Shown here one piece after another: positions 1 through 8,094 of a stretch of 64,000 nucleotides of DNA; within the stretch, counting starts at the first letter, position 1; each line of letters opens with the position of its first letter. A program made the translations under genes and the position numbers. This DNA is from Arenibacter aquaticus (GTDB lineage: Bacteria > Bacteroidota > Bacteroidia > Flavobacteriales > Flavobacteriaceae). The DNA lies in NCBI RefSeq assembly GCF_003957295.1, contig NZ_RQPJ01000005.1:62001-126000 (forward strand), written 5' to 3'. A model generated the notes under the pieces. It saw only the letters and a program-made list of their open reading frames with translations, was not told where the DNA came from and made no database searches.

Positions 1-1
1 G

Positions 2-655
2 GTGCTGGTTATTCTTACAGGCTTATTTTTTGTATTGGGAATACTGGATCTAAGCAAAACCCTAAACACCATCTTAGCCGGTGCGGGGGTTGCGGGACTA
101 GCAGTAGGGTTGGCCCTGCAAGGTGCCTTGGCCAATACCTTCTCAGGGATTGTATTGTCTTATATAAAGCATATTAAATTTGGGGACTGGATAGAAAGCA
201 ATGATTTTTCCGGGGAGGTAATCGACATTGACCTACGGGCGGTTACCATCAAACAACCTGATAACAATTTGGTGTATATCCCCAACAAATTGGTATTGGA
301 GAACCCAATTAAGAACTACTCTACTACCTCACAATCACGGGTAATACTTAGCTGTGGGGTAGATTATTCGTCCAACTTGGAATTTGTACGGGATTTGGTG
401 ATCAAGACCATAGAGTCTAGCTTTGAAAATGTGGGGACAGACAAGGAAATTATTTTTCTATATACAGAATTTGGTGATAGCTCCATAAACTTTGAGACCC
501 GGTTCTGGATTACCTCCACCTCTTCCCTTGAGGTACTCAAGGCCAAGACCCAAGCCATGATCGCCATTAAAAAGGCCTTTGATGCCAATGACATTAACAT
601 TCCGTTCCCCATACGTACATTGGACCTGCCTAAAGATTTTAGAAAGAACATCTAG
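2..655 (+). CDS. Mechanosensitive channel MscS family, C-terminal part (5' end cut by window)
   Basis: This is the C-terminal 217 residues of an MscS-type small-conductance mechanosensitive channel, an inner-membrane protein that opens under membrane tension to release solutes during osmotic downshock. The Gly/Ala-rich pore helix TM3 is visible at about residues 25-50 (AGAGVAGLAVGLALQGALAN), followed by the beta domain (GDWIE...GEVIDIDLRAVTIKQPDNNLVYIPN) and the alpha/beta cytoplasmic vestibule with a C-terminal IPFPIRTLDLP segment, which is the family hallmark. The reading frame is open to the left edge, so the nominal GTG start is only the first in-frame codon and the real gene starts outside the window. 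The family assignment is secure; the subfamily cannot be given without the N-terminus. Confidence 0.93.
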   Translation: MLVILTGLFFVLGILDLSKTLNTILAGAGVAGLAVGLALQGALANTFSGIVLSYIKHIKFGDWIESNDFSGEVIDIDLRAVTIKQPDNNLVYIPNKLVLENPIKNYSTTSQSRVILSCGVDYSSNLEFVRDLVIKTIESSFENVGTDKEIIFLYTEFGDSSINFETRFWITSTSSLEVLKAKTQAMIAIKKAFDANDINIPFPIRTLDLPKDFRKNI

Positions 656-961
656 GATTCAGAGGTAATCCATTGCCCTAAGGCCATTTTAGGCCCACAA
701 TAAAGATTGTATAGCTGTATCAATGCCCAGAATTTTCCTTTCGCCTCGCATCATGGGTATTTTTATTGGTATTGTAGAATATCCATAAATGGAAAACAGC
801 ACATAAAACTCAATTTTCCCTATATAAGAGTAATGGAACAAAAAATATGATTTATTGGGTCAACAGCTTCCGTAACAACATATTACCTTCGTCCTAGATG
901 ATGTTATGCGGGAGGCATCACTTAAAAAATTCTCTCCGCTAACTTTAAAACCACATATACA
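656..961. other. Intergenic region, 306 bp, no gene seen
   Basis: I see no convincing open reading frame or RNA gene here. It must contain the promoter of the DUF2383 gene at 962. An AT-rich stretch precedes that start. Confidence 0.6.
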
Positions 962-1411
962 ATGAGCACATACACTGCAACAGTAAGTGAAAAGTTAAAT
1001 GACCTATTGGAAAAGACCTACGACGCCGAAAAAGGATACAAAAAGGCTTGTGACAACACGGACAATCCGTATCTGAAATCGTTCTTCGAAAAAAAGAGTG
1101 CAGACAGACAACGATTTGGACTGCAACTAAAAAGCGAGATCGGTAGCTTGGGACAAGAATGGAAAAAAGACGGAAGCCTGGCAGCTGCGGCACACAGAAC
1201 ATGGATGGATTTCAAGGCCTTTTTTTCGGCCGATGACGATGAGGCTATGTTAGAGGAGGCCATAAGGGGAGAAAAAGCCTCTGTGGAGGAATATAAGGAG
1301 GTACTTTCTGATGCCAGTCTACCACCCAGTACTACTACCTTATTAACACAACAAATGAACCAAATTGAAGCAGATCTCAATGAAGTAAAGCGCTTAGAAG
1401 ACTTAAGTTAA
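962..1411 (+). CDS. PA2169-type four-helix-bundle protein (DUF2383)
   Basis: A 149-residue soluble, almost wholly helical protein. The spacing of acidic and basic residues in two long helical hairpins (about residues 1-65 and 85-149) and the segments EKLNDLLEKTYDAEKGY and EYKEVL match the DUF2383 / PA2169 ferritin-like four-helix-bundle family that is common in Bacteroidota and often expressed under stress. Molecular activity is not known for the family; a ferritin-like fold does not prove metal binding, and I do not see a full diiron ligand set. It stands alone, with a hairpin terminator 23 bp after its stop, so it is probably monocistronic. Its surroundings (MscS, SRAP, DUF1328, Dps) suggest general stress. 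Confidence 0.85.
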   Translation: MSTYTATVSEKLNDLLEKTYDAEKGYKKACDNTDNPYLKSFFEKKSADRQRFGLQLKSEIGSLGQEWKKDGSLAAAAHRTWMDFKAFFSADDDEAMLEEAIRGEKASVEEYKEVLSDASLPPSTTTLLTQQMNQIEADLNEVKRLEDLS

Positions 1412-1433
1412 GTACCATAACAATTAAATCAGC

Positions 1434-1458
1434 AAAGAGGATGCCTGGCATCCTCTTT
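1434..1458 (+). terminator. Intrinsic-terminator-like hairpin after the DUF2383 gene
   Basis: A perfect 12-bp inverted repeat (AAAGAGGATGCC / GGCATCCTCTTT) with one base between the arms, followed by a short T-containing tail. It lies 23 bp after the stop codon. The T tract is short, so termination efficiency is uncertain. Confidence 0.7.
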
Positions 1459-1546
1459 AAGGTTTTAAAAAATAGTCCTGATGATACAAAGATTAACTGC
1501 TCTCCAAATTATACCTGTGAACAATAATTTTTATTAAATAAAATTT

Positions 1547-2284
1547 ATGTACCACAAACTATCTAATACCGCTAGTAGAACAACATTGGAAAAGGAATTA
1601 AACAAGCGTTTTAAATATCCGAATTTATATCAAAAACATATATTGATAAACGGTATAGACGAAGTAACTATTCCTATAATACCCATGGAAGAAGAAAACT
1701 TGATTGTACCTGCCATTTGGGGAATTCTACCAGAAAATTATAAAGATGATTGGAGTGTTTTTCAGAACATCTTCAATTCTTTAAATTTAAATATTAATTC
1801 CCTTGACAACCCCTCCTGGTACTCCAATGCCCTTCTTAACAGGAGGTGTCTTATTCCTGTTACAGGATTTTTCACTTCCTACTTAATTGACGGCATTCTA
1901 TATCCATACTATTTTCACAGGAAGTCCGGATTACCATTTTGCTTAAGCGGCATTTATAACAAACTGGAAGATGGTTTCCTTAGCTGTACCATCATCACCA
2001 CCCATAACAAACAGGGGCCAAAAACGATTCAAAATATAGATGGTAGTATTCCTTTGCTATTGCCAAAAAATCTTAATCACGCATGGCTAAGTCCGGATCT
2101 CAACAAGGTTGATATTCAAGAAATGTTAAATAGCGCCCCCAACTACAATTTAGTAGCACACCCCATTTCAAAGGAATTTTTCAAAAATAATATCTCCTAC
2201 ACCTCCATGCTAGAGCCCGTTTACTATGAAAAAGCGCCTCGAGGCATGATCCTTAAAAACGGGATAGAACTATTTACCTTGTAA
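1547..2284 (+). CDS. SRAP (YedK/HMCES-like) family protein lacking the catalytic residues
   Basis: The 245-residue protein aligns along the SRAP fold: the WGILPE segment (59-63), RRCLIPVTGFF (99-109), the IITTHNK strand (149-155), IPLLLP (168-173) and a conserved HPISKEF near the C-terminus. Active SRAP proteins start Met-Cys and use Cys2 to trap abasic sites in single-stranded DNA, helped by an Asn, a Glu in the GF[YF]EW motif and a His before the [RM]P strand. Here residue 2 is Tyr (ATG TAC CAC), the Glu position is Thr110 (GFFTS) and the His position is Gln162; only the Asn (near N84) may remain. An in-frame stop 12 bp upstream fixes the start, so the Cys is not hidden in a longer form. 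It is intact and well formed, so it is probably a conserved pseudoenzyme or a variant that binds without crosslinking, not a decayed gene. I cannot tell its role. Confidence 0.85.
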   Translation: MYHKLSNTASRTTLEKELNKRFKYPNLYQKHILINGIDEVTIPIIPMEEENLIVPAIWGILPENYKDDWSVFQNIFNSLNLNINSLDNPSWYSNALLNRRCLIPVTGFFTSYLIDGILYPYYFHRKSGLPFCLSGIYNKLEDGFLSCTIITTHNKQGPKTIQNIDGSIPLLLPKNLNHAWLSPDLNKVDIQEMLNSAPNYNLVAHPISKEFFKNNISYTSMLEPVYYEKAPRGMILKNGIELFTL

Positions 2285-2617
2285 AACTGACCCTTGCTTA
2301 TCCCCGCAATCCCAATTTCCATACTCATATTTTGCATACCCTACTAAAAGGACCGCTTTCCATACTAATATTAGTGTAAATCGCTTTGCCCAACAAATAG
2401 CCTTAAATTTATTTACAGCCTATATTATAAGAGGTCTAACAGTATAATTTAGATCAACAGCTAACAGCCTATTTATCAAAAATTTACAGGCACCAACACT
2501 AAATTTATCTGAGTCAATTATTAACTGGATATCGACAAGCCAACTCTAAAAATACTAGGATATTTGTATAGAGGGCAATTGATAAAGCCCGCATTATTAA
2601 CCTAAAAACAAAAAACT
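2285..2617. other. Intergenic region, 333 bp, no gene seen
   Basis: AT-rich spacer between the SRAP gene and the DUF1328 gene. I find no reading frame with family resemblance and no strong hairpin. It should contain the promoter of the small membrane protein at 2618. Confidence 0.5.
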
Positions 2618-2779
2618 ATGTTACGTTGGACAGTCACATTTGTAATATTGGCAATCATAGCCGCAATTTTTGGATTCGGTGGTATAGCCGCAGGGGCCGC
2701 AAGTATTGCTAAAATTTTATTCTTTATTTTCTTGGTTCTTTTTATTATCTCCTTATTTACAGGGAGGAAAAAAGTCTAA
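2618..2779 (+). CDS. DUF1328 family small membrane protein (YtjA-like), 53 aa
   Basis: A 53-residue protein beginning [20 protein letters not shown] and ending FTGRKKV. It has two hydrophobic helices (about residues 5-25 and 32-48) joined by a [12 protein letters not shown] loop, the exact layout of the DUF1328/YtjA family of inner-membrane miniproteins. The family is found across Gram-negative bacteria; its function is unknown and it is often stress- or stationary-phase-associated. The stop at 2777-2779 is followed 84 bp later by the small acidic lipoprotein gene, with which it may be cotranscribed. Confidence 0.9.
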   Translation: MLRWTVTFVILAIIAAIFGFGGIAAGAASIAKILFFIFLVLFIISLFTGRKKV

Positions 2780-2863
2780 GAAGGATTTACCGAGCTATAG
2801 TCCTTAATAGATATATAGCCATTGAGCAGAACACAAATTTTACAAATCTTAAAATTTAAAAAC

Positions 2864-3049
2864 ATGAAAAAATCAATAGTATATTTCGTATTAACCTTAT
2901 TATTTACTTTTTCCCTTTCAACCTTAAATAGTTGTAGGGAAGATAAATCTGCGGGAGAGAAAATAGAAGAAGGAGTTGAAGATGTAGGTGATGGAATTGA
3001 AGAAGGTGTAGAGGAGGTTGAGGATGAAATAGATGATGCTACGGACTAG
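2864..3049 (+). CDS. Small acidic lipoprotein
   Basis: A 61-residue predicted lipoprotein. I place the start at ATG 2864 rather than an upstream TTG because that gives a clean signal peptide (MKKSIVYFVLTLLFTF...) ending in a lipobox with Cys at residue 24 (TLNSC). The mature part is very short and strongly acidic, with a degenerate repeat of the form EEGVEDVGDGIEEGVEEVEDE, consistent with an amphipathic helix or a cation-binding surface on the membrane. No named family is recognised. A good terminator follows, so the DUF1328/lipoprotein pair is probably one unit. Confidence 0.75.
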   Translation: MKKSIVYFVLTLLFTFSLSTLNSCREDKSAGEKIEEGVEDVGDGIEEGVEEVEDEIDDATD

Positions 3050-3087
3050 CATTGGAAAACTTTCCAGATTAAGAAACATCTATCTAT

Positions 3088-3125
3088 AACGGACATTTTC
3101 CTTTCCGGACCATGTCCGTTTTTTT
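3088..3125 (+). terminator. Intrinsic terminator after the acidic lipoprotein gene
   Basis: Inverted repeat AACGGACAT (3088-3096) / ATGTCCGTT (3112-3120) followed directly by a T run (3119-3125). Confidence 0.85.
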
Positions 3126-3262
3126 AATCTTCAAATTATAGAATTTAGCTGAACCAAAAGTTCAATGGGAGATATGAAGGTAAAAATGCGGCAACATTTT
3201 ACTAAATAGATTGCTAAGGCTTAAGTATTAGAAATTAAAGACAATTATTAAAATATTAGGAC

Positions 3263-3577
3263 ATGACAAGTGAGTTTGCAAAAAATGAAAAGGAAATTAT
3301 TCAAAAATATCAAAGGGAAGGATATACAAGTAATTATAGAGTTGAAAACAATAGCTTATTGGACTTGGATAGCAAAAAGAATTACATTCCGGAAGACGTG
3401 CATATTGTAGCAGAACATCGTTTTGAAGGTATGAGCAATCCTTCGGACATGTCTATTTTGTACATCTTAAAAACAATGGATGGTAGCAAAGGGACTATTT
3501 TGGCCAATTACAGCCCTGCCAGTAATCTAGAGACAGCCGAATTTTTTAAAAAGATCCCCAAGAAAAATTACTTGTAA
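3263..3577 (+). CDS. Conserved hypothetical protein, 104 aa
   Basis: A small soluble protein with the pattern typical of a Bacteroidota family of about 100 residues: an N-terminal helix ending GYTSNYRV, then YIPEDVHIVAEHRFEGMSNPSDMSILYILKTMDGSKGTIL, then a C-terminal helix. Some database entries of this family carry the name phosphoribosylpyrophosphate synthetase, but the protein is too short and has no PRPP-synthetase motif, so that name should not be copied. No function can be given. It stands alone between a terminator and the AraC-like gene. Confidence 0.7.
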   Translation: MTSEFAKNEKEIIQKYQREGYTSNYRVENNSLLDLDSKKNYIPEDVHIVAEHRFEGMSNPSDMSILYILKTMDGSKGTILANYSPASNLETAEFFKKIPKKNYL

Positions 3578-3837
3578 ACCTATAATACTATGAACTACGT
3601 GACAATGAGGTCTTTACCTCTGATGTAACAATAACAAAGGACAAAGTAAATAGCATGGCAATACGATACCCTAACGGGTCCTATTGCTAGAACAAAAGTC
3701 GAAAGTTAGTTTTAACTAGTTAAAAAAATGTTTATCTAGTTATCTTCCAATTTAAAAAATCATCATCTTTGCTTAAACGGTACTGTTCTCTGCTAGGCGG
3801 CAGGATAGATACCGTTATACACCAATAAAAGCAAAGG

Positions 3838-4401
3838 ATGAGAATCTATTTAAAATTCGATTTCAACACAATCTGTAAAACTGTGATACAGGAGCAACTG
3901 AACGCTATGGGCATGGATTACACCATCCATGGGGTTGGAGAGGTTGAATTTAGAAGGAAGCCCACTCAAGATGAAGAGCAAAGAATGGAGGATATGTTGG
4001 GTAATTATGGAATAGAAATCATGGATGATCATCAAATAGCCTTGGTACAAAGAGTAAAGGATACGGTAACGGAATGGATCCTAGACGAGGAGCTTCCCAA
4101 ACGTTACAATTTCTCTACCTATCTATCGGATAAACTTAATTACACCTACACCTATTTGTCCTCTATCTTTTCTGAGGCCACCTATTCCTCCATTGAAAAT
4201 TTCGTTATCTTAAAGAAAATCGATATTGCAAAAACCTTTATTGGTCAAAACAATTTAACGTTAACAGAAATAGCATACAAACTTAATTATAGTAGTGTGG
4301 CACATTTATCTGCCCAATTCAAAAAAACGACCGGTTTAACCCCTTCAAGCTTTCAGAAAATAATTAAAAAGCGAAAAGAAAGATCATTAACCAAAGAATA
4401 A
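3838..4401 (+). CDS. AraC-type helix-turn-helix regulator, short form
   Basis: A 187-residue protein with an N-terminal alpha/beta region (1-80) that is not the usual cupin and a C-terminal AraC double helix-turn-helix (about 90-180). The segment LTLTEIAYKLNYSSVAHLSAQFKKTTGLTPSSFQK is the diagnostic second HTH with the GLTP turn. This short type, with a small N-terminal domain, occurs next to response regulators in flavobacteria. It ends 12 bp before the receiver gene at 4414, which ends 12 bp before the kinase at 4873, so the three are probably one operon. Whether it is an output of that signalling set is inference. Confidence 0.85.
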   Translation: MRIYLKFDFNTICKTVIQEQLNAMGMDYTIHGVGEVEFRRKPTQDEEQRMEDMLGNYGIEIMDDHQIALVQRVKDTVTEWILDEELPKRYNFSTYLSDKLNYTYTYLSSIFSEATYSSIENFVILKKIDIAKTFIGQNNLTLTEIAYKLNYSSVAHLSAQFKKTTGLTPSSFQKIIKKRKERSLTKE

Positions 4402-4413
4402 CCAAACGTAGTT

Positions 4414-4860
4414 ATGCCTTTACACACCCTCAATATTGCCTTGGCCGATGATGATGAAGATGACCGAATGTTATTTAAGGAAGCCATAGATGAAATTAAG
4501 ATAAAGACCAAATTATCATTGTTCAACAACGGTGAGGAATTAATGGAGCATCTAAGTCTGCCAGGGGTAGTTTTGCCACAAATTGTATTTCTAGATTTAA
4601 ATATGCCTATAAAGAATGGCATGCAATGTCTGCATGAAATACGAAACACCCCCTGTTTAAAAGAATTATTGGTAGCCATCTATTCTACTTCCTCTTCGGA
4701 AGCCGACATAGAAGAAACCTTTATTAATGGCGCCAACATCTATATTAATAAACCCAATAGTTTTGGGGCCCTTAAAAAGGCCATAGACAAAGTCTTACAG
4801 CTTAATTGGCAATACCATACATCTGCCTTGAACAGGGATAACTTTTTGTTACGAATTTAA
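4414..4860 (+). CDS. Response regulator, receiver domain only
   Basis: A 148-residue stand-alone CheY-like receiver. The acidic pocket (ADDDEDD, 11-17), phosphoacceptor Asp61 (FLDLNMP), the Ser/Thr switch (YSTSSSE) and the conserved Lys-Pro (NKPNSF) are all visible. It has no output domain and resembles the Rcp1-type lone receivers that act as phosphate shuttles or bind partners directly. The gene sits between an AraC-like regulator and a histidine kinase with 12-bp gaps on either side, so the kinase at 4873 is the probable phosphodonor. Confidence 0.93.
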   Translation: MPLHTLNIALADDDEDDRMLFKEAIDEIKIKTKLSLFNNGEELMEHLSLPGVVLPQIVFLDLNMPIKNGMQCLHEIRNTPCLKELLVAIYSTSSSEADIEETFINGANIYINKPNSFGALKKAIDKVLQLNWQYHTSALNRDNFLLRI

Positions 4861-4872
4861 AGTGGATTTGGT

Positions 4873-7452
4873 ATGACCTGGCACAAAGTGGTATCATCAA
4901 CTAAATTTTTTGCGATCCTACTAGTCCTGGCTGTTGCCCTGTTAATGTTTATTGGCAGTGTTAGTTACAAGCAAGTGATTCGCCTAGGCGAATCGGCCGA
5001 TTGGGTTTCCCAGTCCCTGAAAGTGGACATGGAAATTGACCAGCTTTTTTCGTATTACCACCAAATGCAGTCCGTTGAATTTAAGAACCTGCTTTTACGA
5101 GATACCTTGGGCATATCTAGCTATGAAGTTTACAAACCCCAAGTACTATCTTCCCATAAAAAATTAAAAGAACTAACATACAACAATCCGGTTCAGCAAA
5201 AAACACTCCTAAGAGTCATGCATTGGCAAGATAGCCTTTACCGAGCCTTGGCGACCATGTCTTCCATTCCTTTCCAAAAGACCACCTATTCTAAAAGCGA
5301 TCAGGATAAAATAGCAAAAGTATCCGAGGTTTTGACGCAGCTCAACTTACTAAAAAACCAAATGCAGCAGGAGATGCAGCTGCAGCTTGCCAAAAGAAAG
5401 GACGACTATAAATCCCAAATATTTTTCACCCCTTTAATGACATTATTGCTGGGAATGTTCGCCTTGATTATTTTCGTTATTTCCTATTTGCAAATCAACA
5501 GCCAACGGAAAAAAACAGCGAGAACAGAGAAATTTCTTCAAAATGTATTGAGCAGCACAGAGAATATTATAAGTTATTTTTTACCCATCTACGATTCCGC
5601 TGGGGAAATCAAAGATTTTAGTATAGCCTTCACCAATGAAAAAATAGAACAGGTATTAAGCCAAAAGCCAGATGAACTAGTTAACGGTAAGATGTCCGAT
5701 TTAATCCCGGATAATTTTAAGAATGGTATATTCCAAGAATTGGTTGCTGTTCTCAAGGATAAAAAAGCACGCAAATTTGAAAAGCCTTTTGAATTTAAGG
5801 GTACTACATTCTGGTTTAAGACCACTGCTGTTGAAATGGAAAATGGGGTTCTTACAACCTCTATAGACACCACCTTGGAGAGACAGCATAATCAAAACCT
5901 AAAGGTTCTGAACCAGCAGTTGGAAACCCAAAATAACCACCTGGAAGATACTCAGGCATTTTTGAACAGTATCTTGGAAAGTACGAGCAATACGGTAAGC
6001 CACCTCTCTACGCAACGGGATGCCCAGGGACAAATAAAAGATTTTAAATACTTGTTCGCCAATAAGGAAATAGAAAAGCTGACAGGTATACCCGTTGCGG
6101 AAATAGTAGGTAAATCCATATCCCAAATATTCCCATTTATAAAAGAGAACGGATTATTTAACCTTATGGTTAAATGTGTCAACCAAAAAAGCATGGAGAC
6201 CCACGAAGCCAAGTATACCTTTCAGGATCGGCAGGCATGGATACATACTACCATTAATAACTTAAACAATGGTCTTACCCTGACCTCCCACAACAGTACC
6301 CAGATTGTTGAAGCCAAACAACGTTTACAGGAACTAAATGAACAATTATCGGTGCAAAACTCAATTTTGAACGACGCAGAAGAAGTTGCCAAAATTGGTA
6401 GCTACCGTTGGAATATTACAACTATGCAGGCCACTATGTCCGATAATTTTTACCGACTACTGGAATGTGAACCTGGAGAATTCCCTCCTTCCCCGGAAAA
6501 TTACCGGCCTTTTGTTCATCCAAAGGACCTTGTTGAATATGAAAAAAACTTTAAAAGTGCACTTGAAGAAAAATTAACCAACAGTTTTACCTACCGCATC
6601 GTTACTAAAACAGGCAAGGTAAAACACCTACAAAATTCAGGGCATTACCTCCAAAATGAATTCGTTGGTGTGGTAAAGGACATCTCCACCGAATTAAGGA
6701 ACGAACAAAAGTTAATAGATAAAAATCTGGAACTTAAACGTTCCAATAAAGAATTGGAATCCTTTAGCCGTGTGGCCAGTCACGACCTACAGGAACCCCT
6801 AAGAAAAATACAGCTGTTTATTTCCAGATTAACCGAAAGAGATAACAGTTCCTTTTCCAAACAAGAGGAAGAATACCTTAAAAAAATATCCTCATCTGCC
6901 AATAGAATGCAAACCCTAATCAAGTATTTGCTCTCCTATTCAAGGCTAACTACCACAAAAAAAGATTATGACAAGGTTAATCTAAACCTTGTTATGGAAA
7001 AGGTACAGGAAGATCTTGAGGCTCCTATAAAAGAAACAGGTGCCCAAATTATCACAGGAGAACTTCCCATGGTAAAAGGAATATCCTTTCAGATAGAACA
7101 ACTGTTCAGAAATCTAATTTCCAATTCGGTCAAATACCACAGTAAGGGATGCTCTCCAAAAATTTTAATAAACAGTACAAAACTGGAGCGCGGCGAGATC
7201 AAAGACAAATTTAGAAAAAAGGCCAAACACTATTTCTGCATTTCCATAGAGGATAACGGTATTGGATTTGCCCAAGAGGACGCCAACAAAATATTTGAGC
7301 TATTCCAACGCCTGCATAACAAGAACCAATATTCAGGGACAGGTATAGGTCTGGCCATCTGCAAGAAAATTATAGAAAAACACAAAGGTCATATAGTAGC
7401 TATTAGCGAACCGAATAAAGGAGCTACTTTTCACATTTATTTACCGGCCTAA
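4873..7452 (+). CDS. Membrane PAS-domain sensor histidine kinase
   Basis: An 859-residue kinase. An N-terminal transmembrane helix (about 11-31) and a second one (about 184-206) bracket a helical extracytoplasmic sensor of the CHASE3/four-helix type. Three PAS-like modules follow (about 225-340, 365-480 and 490-610), the last with the HPKDLVEYEKNF pattern of PAS_3. The dimerisation/phosphoacceptor helix has His637 in VASHDLQEPLRK, and the ATPase domain follows with the N box (NLISNSVKYH), DNGIGF and GTGIGLAICKKI. There is no receiver or Hpt. It is the last gene of the 3838-7452 set and should pass phosphate to the lone receiver at 4414. The signal is unknown. Confidence 0.93.
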   Translation: MTWHKVVSSTKFFAILLVLAVALLMFIGSVSYKQVIRLGESADWVSQSLKVDMEIDQLFSYYHQMQSVEFKNLLLRDTLGISSYEVYKPQVLSSHKKLKELTYNNPVQQKTLLRVMHWQDSLYRALATMSSIPFQKTTYSKSDQDKIAKVSEVLTQLNLLKNQMQQEMQLQLAKRKDDYKSQIFFTPLMTLLLGMFALIIFVISYLQINSQRKKTARTEKFLQNVLSSTENIISYFLPIYDSAGEIKDFSIAFTNEKIEQVLSQKPDELVNGKMSDLIPDNFKNGIFQELVAVLKDKKARKFEKPFEFKGTTFWFKTTAVEMENGVLTTSIDTTLERQHNQNLKVLNQQLETQNNHLEDTQAFLNSILESTSNTVSHLSTQRDAQGQIKDFKYLFANKEIEKLTGIPVAEIVGKSISQIFPFIKENGLFNLMVKCVNQKSMETHEAKYTFQDRQAWIHTTINNLNNGLTLTSHNSTQIVEAKQRLQELNEQLSVQNSILNDAEEVAKIGSYRWNITTMQATMSDNFYRLLECEPGEFPPSPENYRPFVHPKDLVEYEKNFKSALEEKLTNSFTYRIVTKTGKVKHLQNSGHYLQNEFVGVVKDISTELRNEQKLIDKNLELKRSNKELESFSRVASHDLQEPLRKIQLFISRLTERDNSSFSKQEEEYLKKISSSANRMQTLIKYLLSYSRLTTTKKDYDKVNLNLVMEKVQEDLEAPIKETGAQIITGELPMVKGISFQIEQLFRNLISNSVKYHSKGCSPKILINSTKLERGEIKDKFRKKAKHYFCISIEDNGIGFAQEDANKIFELFQRLHNKNQYSGTGIGLAICKKIIEKHKGHIVAISEPNKGATFHIYLPA

Positions 7453-7721
7453 AATACACAGTACCAATTAAACTTTTTATCCTTCCCGTAGACCATTCCA
7501 GTTCTTTTGGGGGCACCCCACTATGGCCATTGTACGGAACTTACCGAAACACTTTCCTCCTCAAAAACACTGCTCCAACCCAATAAATTACTGCCCTTAT
7601 CACACAAAACACCCCTTTTTCATGGAATTATATAACAGAATATAAAAATTGTATAACAAAAAAAGCCCACTCTATATCGAAATTTGTACAACACAGAAAT
7701 AAACATATAAAGACAACAACC

Positions 7722-7862
7722 ATGAAAAAAACATTAAATCAATTTTCATTGAATTCTAAAGTTGGTAAAAGTTGGACTTTGGATTCACTTCCCGAAAAGA
7801 TCAATGGTCTTTCCGAAAATTTTATACTGGGAATGACCCATCAAAAAATTGACTCCCAATAG
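7722..7862 (+). CDS. Possible small protein, 46 aa
   Basis: An open frame MKKTLNQFSLNSKVGKSW... ending at TAG 7860-7862. Codon use looks like that of the neighbouring genes and it starts with the common MKK, but the product has no signal peptide, no membrane segment and no family I recognise. It is 60 bp upstream of the DUF5670 gene and could be its leader or an independent miniprotein. Low confidence. Confidence 0.35.
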   Translation: MKKTLNQFSLNSKVGKSWTLDSLPEKINGLSENFILGMTHQKIDSQ

Positions 7863-7922
7863 GGTCAATAACGTTAAATGCCAAGGCTTTATAAGTCATT
7901 GGAAGGTTAACCAAAAAGCAAA

Positions 7923-8069
7923 ATGTCCAAAATGTTGATCATTACAGCCTCAATTATGCTCGCTATCTGGGCTGTTGGCCTTTTTATCTACGACATGGGC
8001 ATAAACATACATTTTACTCTTTTGCTGGCTGTAGTACTCATTATTATAAGGGTGATACGAGAAAAATAG
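7923..8069 (+). CDS. DUF5670 / lmo0937-type small membrane protein, 48 aa
   Basis: A 48-residue protein, MSKMLIITASIMLAIWAVGLF... ending IIIRVIREK. Two hydrophobic helices (about 3-22 and 28-45) separated by DMGINIH and a basic C-terminal tail match the lmo0937/DUF5670 family of tiny membrane proteins, whose function is unknown. It ends 25 bp before the AraC-type gene at 8095 and may be cotranscribed with it. Like the DUF1328 protein at 2618, it belongs to the set of general-stress miniproteins in this region. Confidence 0.75.
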   Translation: MSKMLIITASIMLAIWAVGLFIYDMGINIHFTLLLAVVLIIIRVIREK

Positions 8070-8094
8070 AACACTAATCTTAAAACAAAGAACC

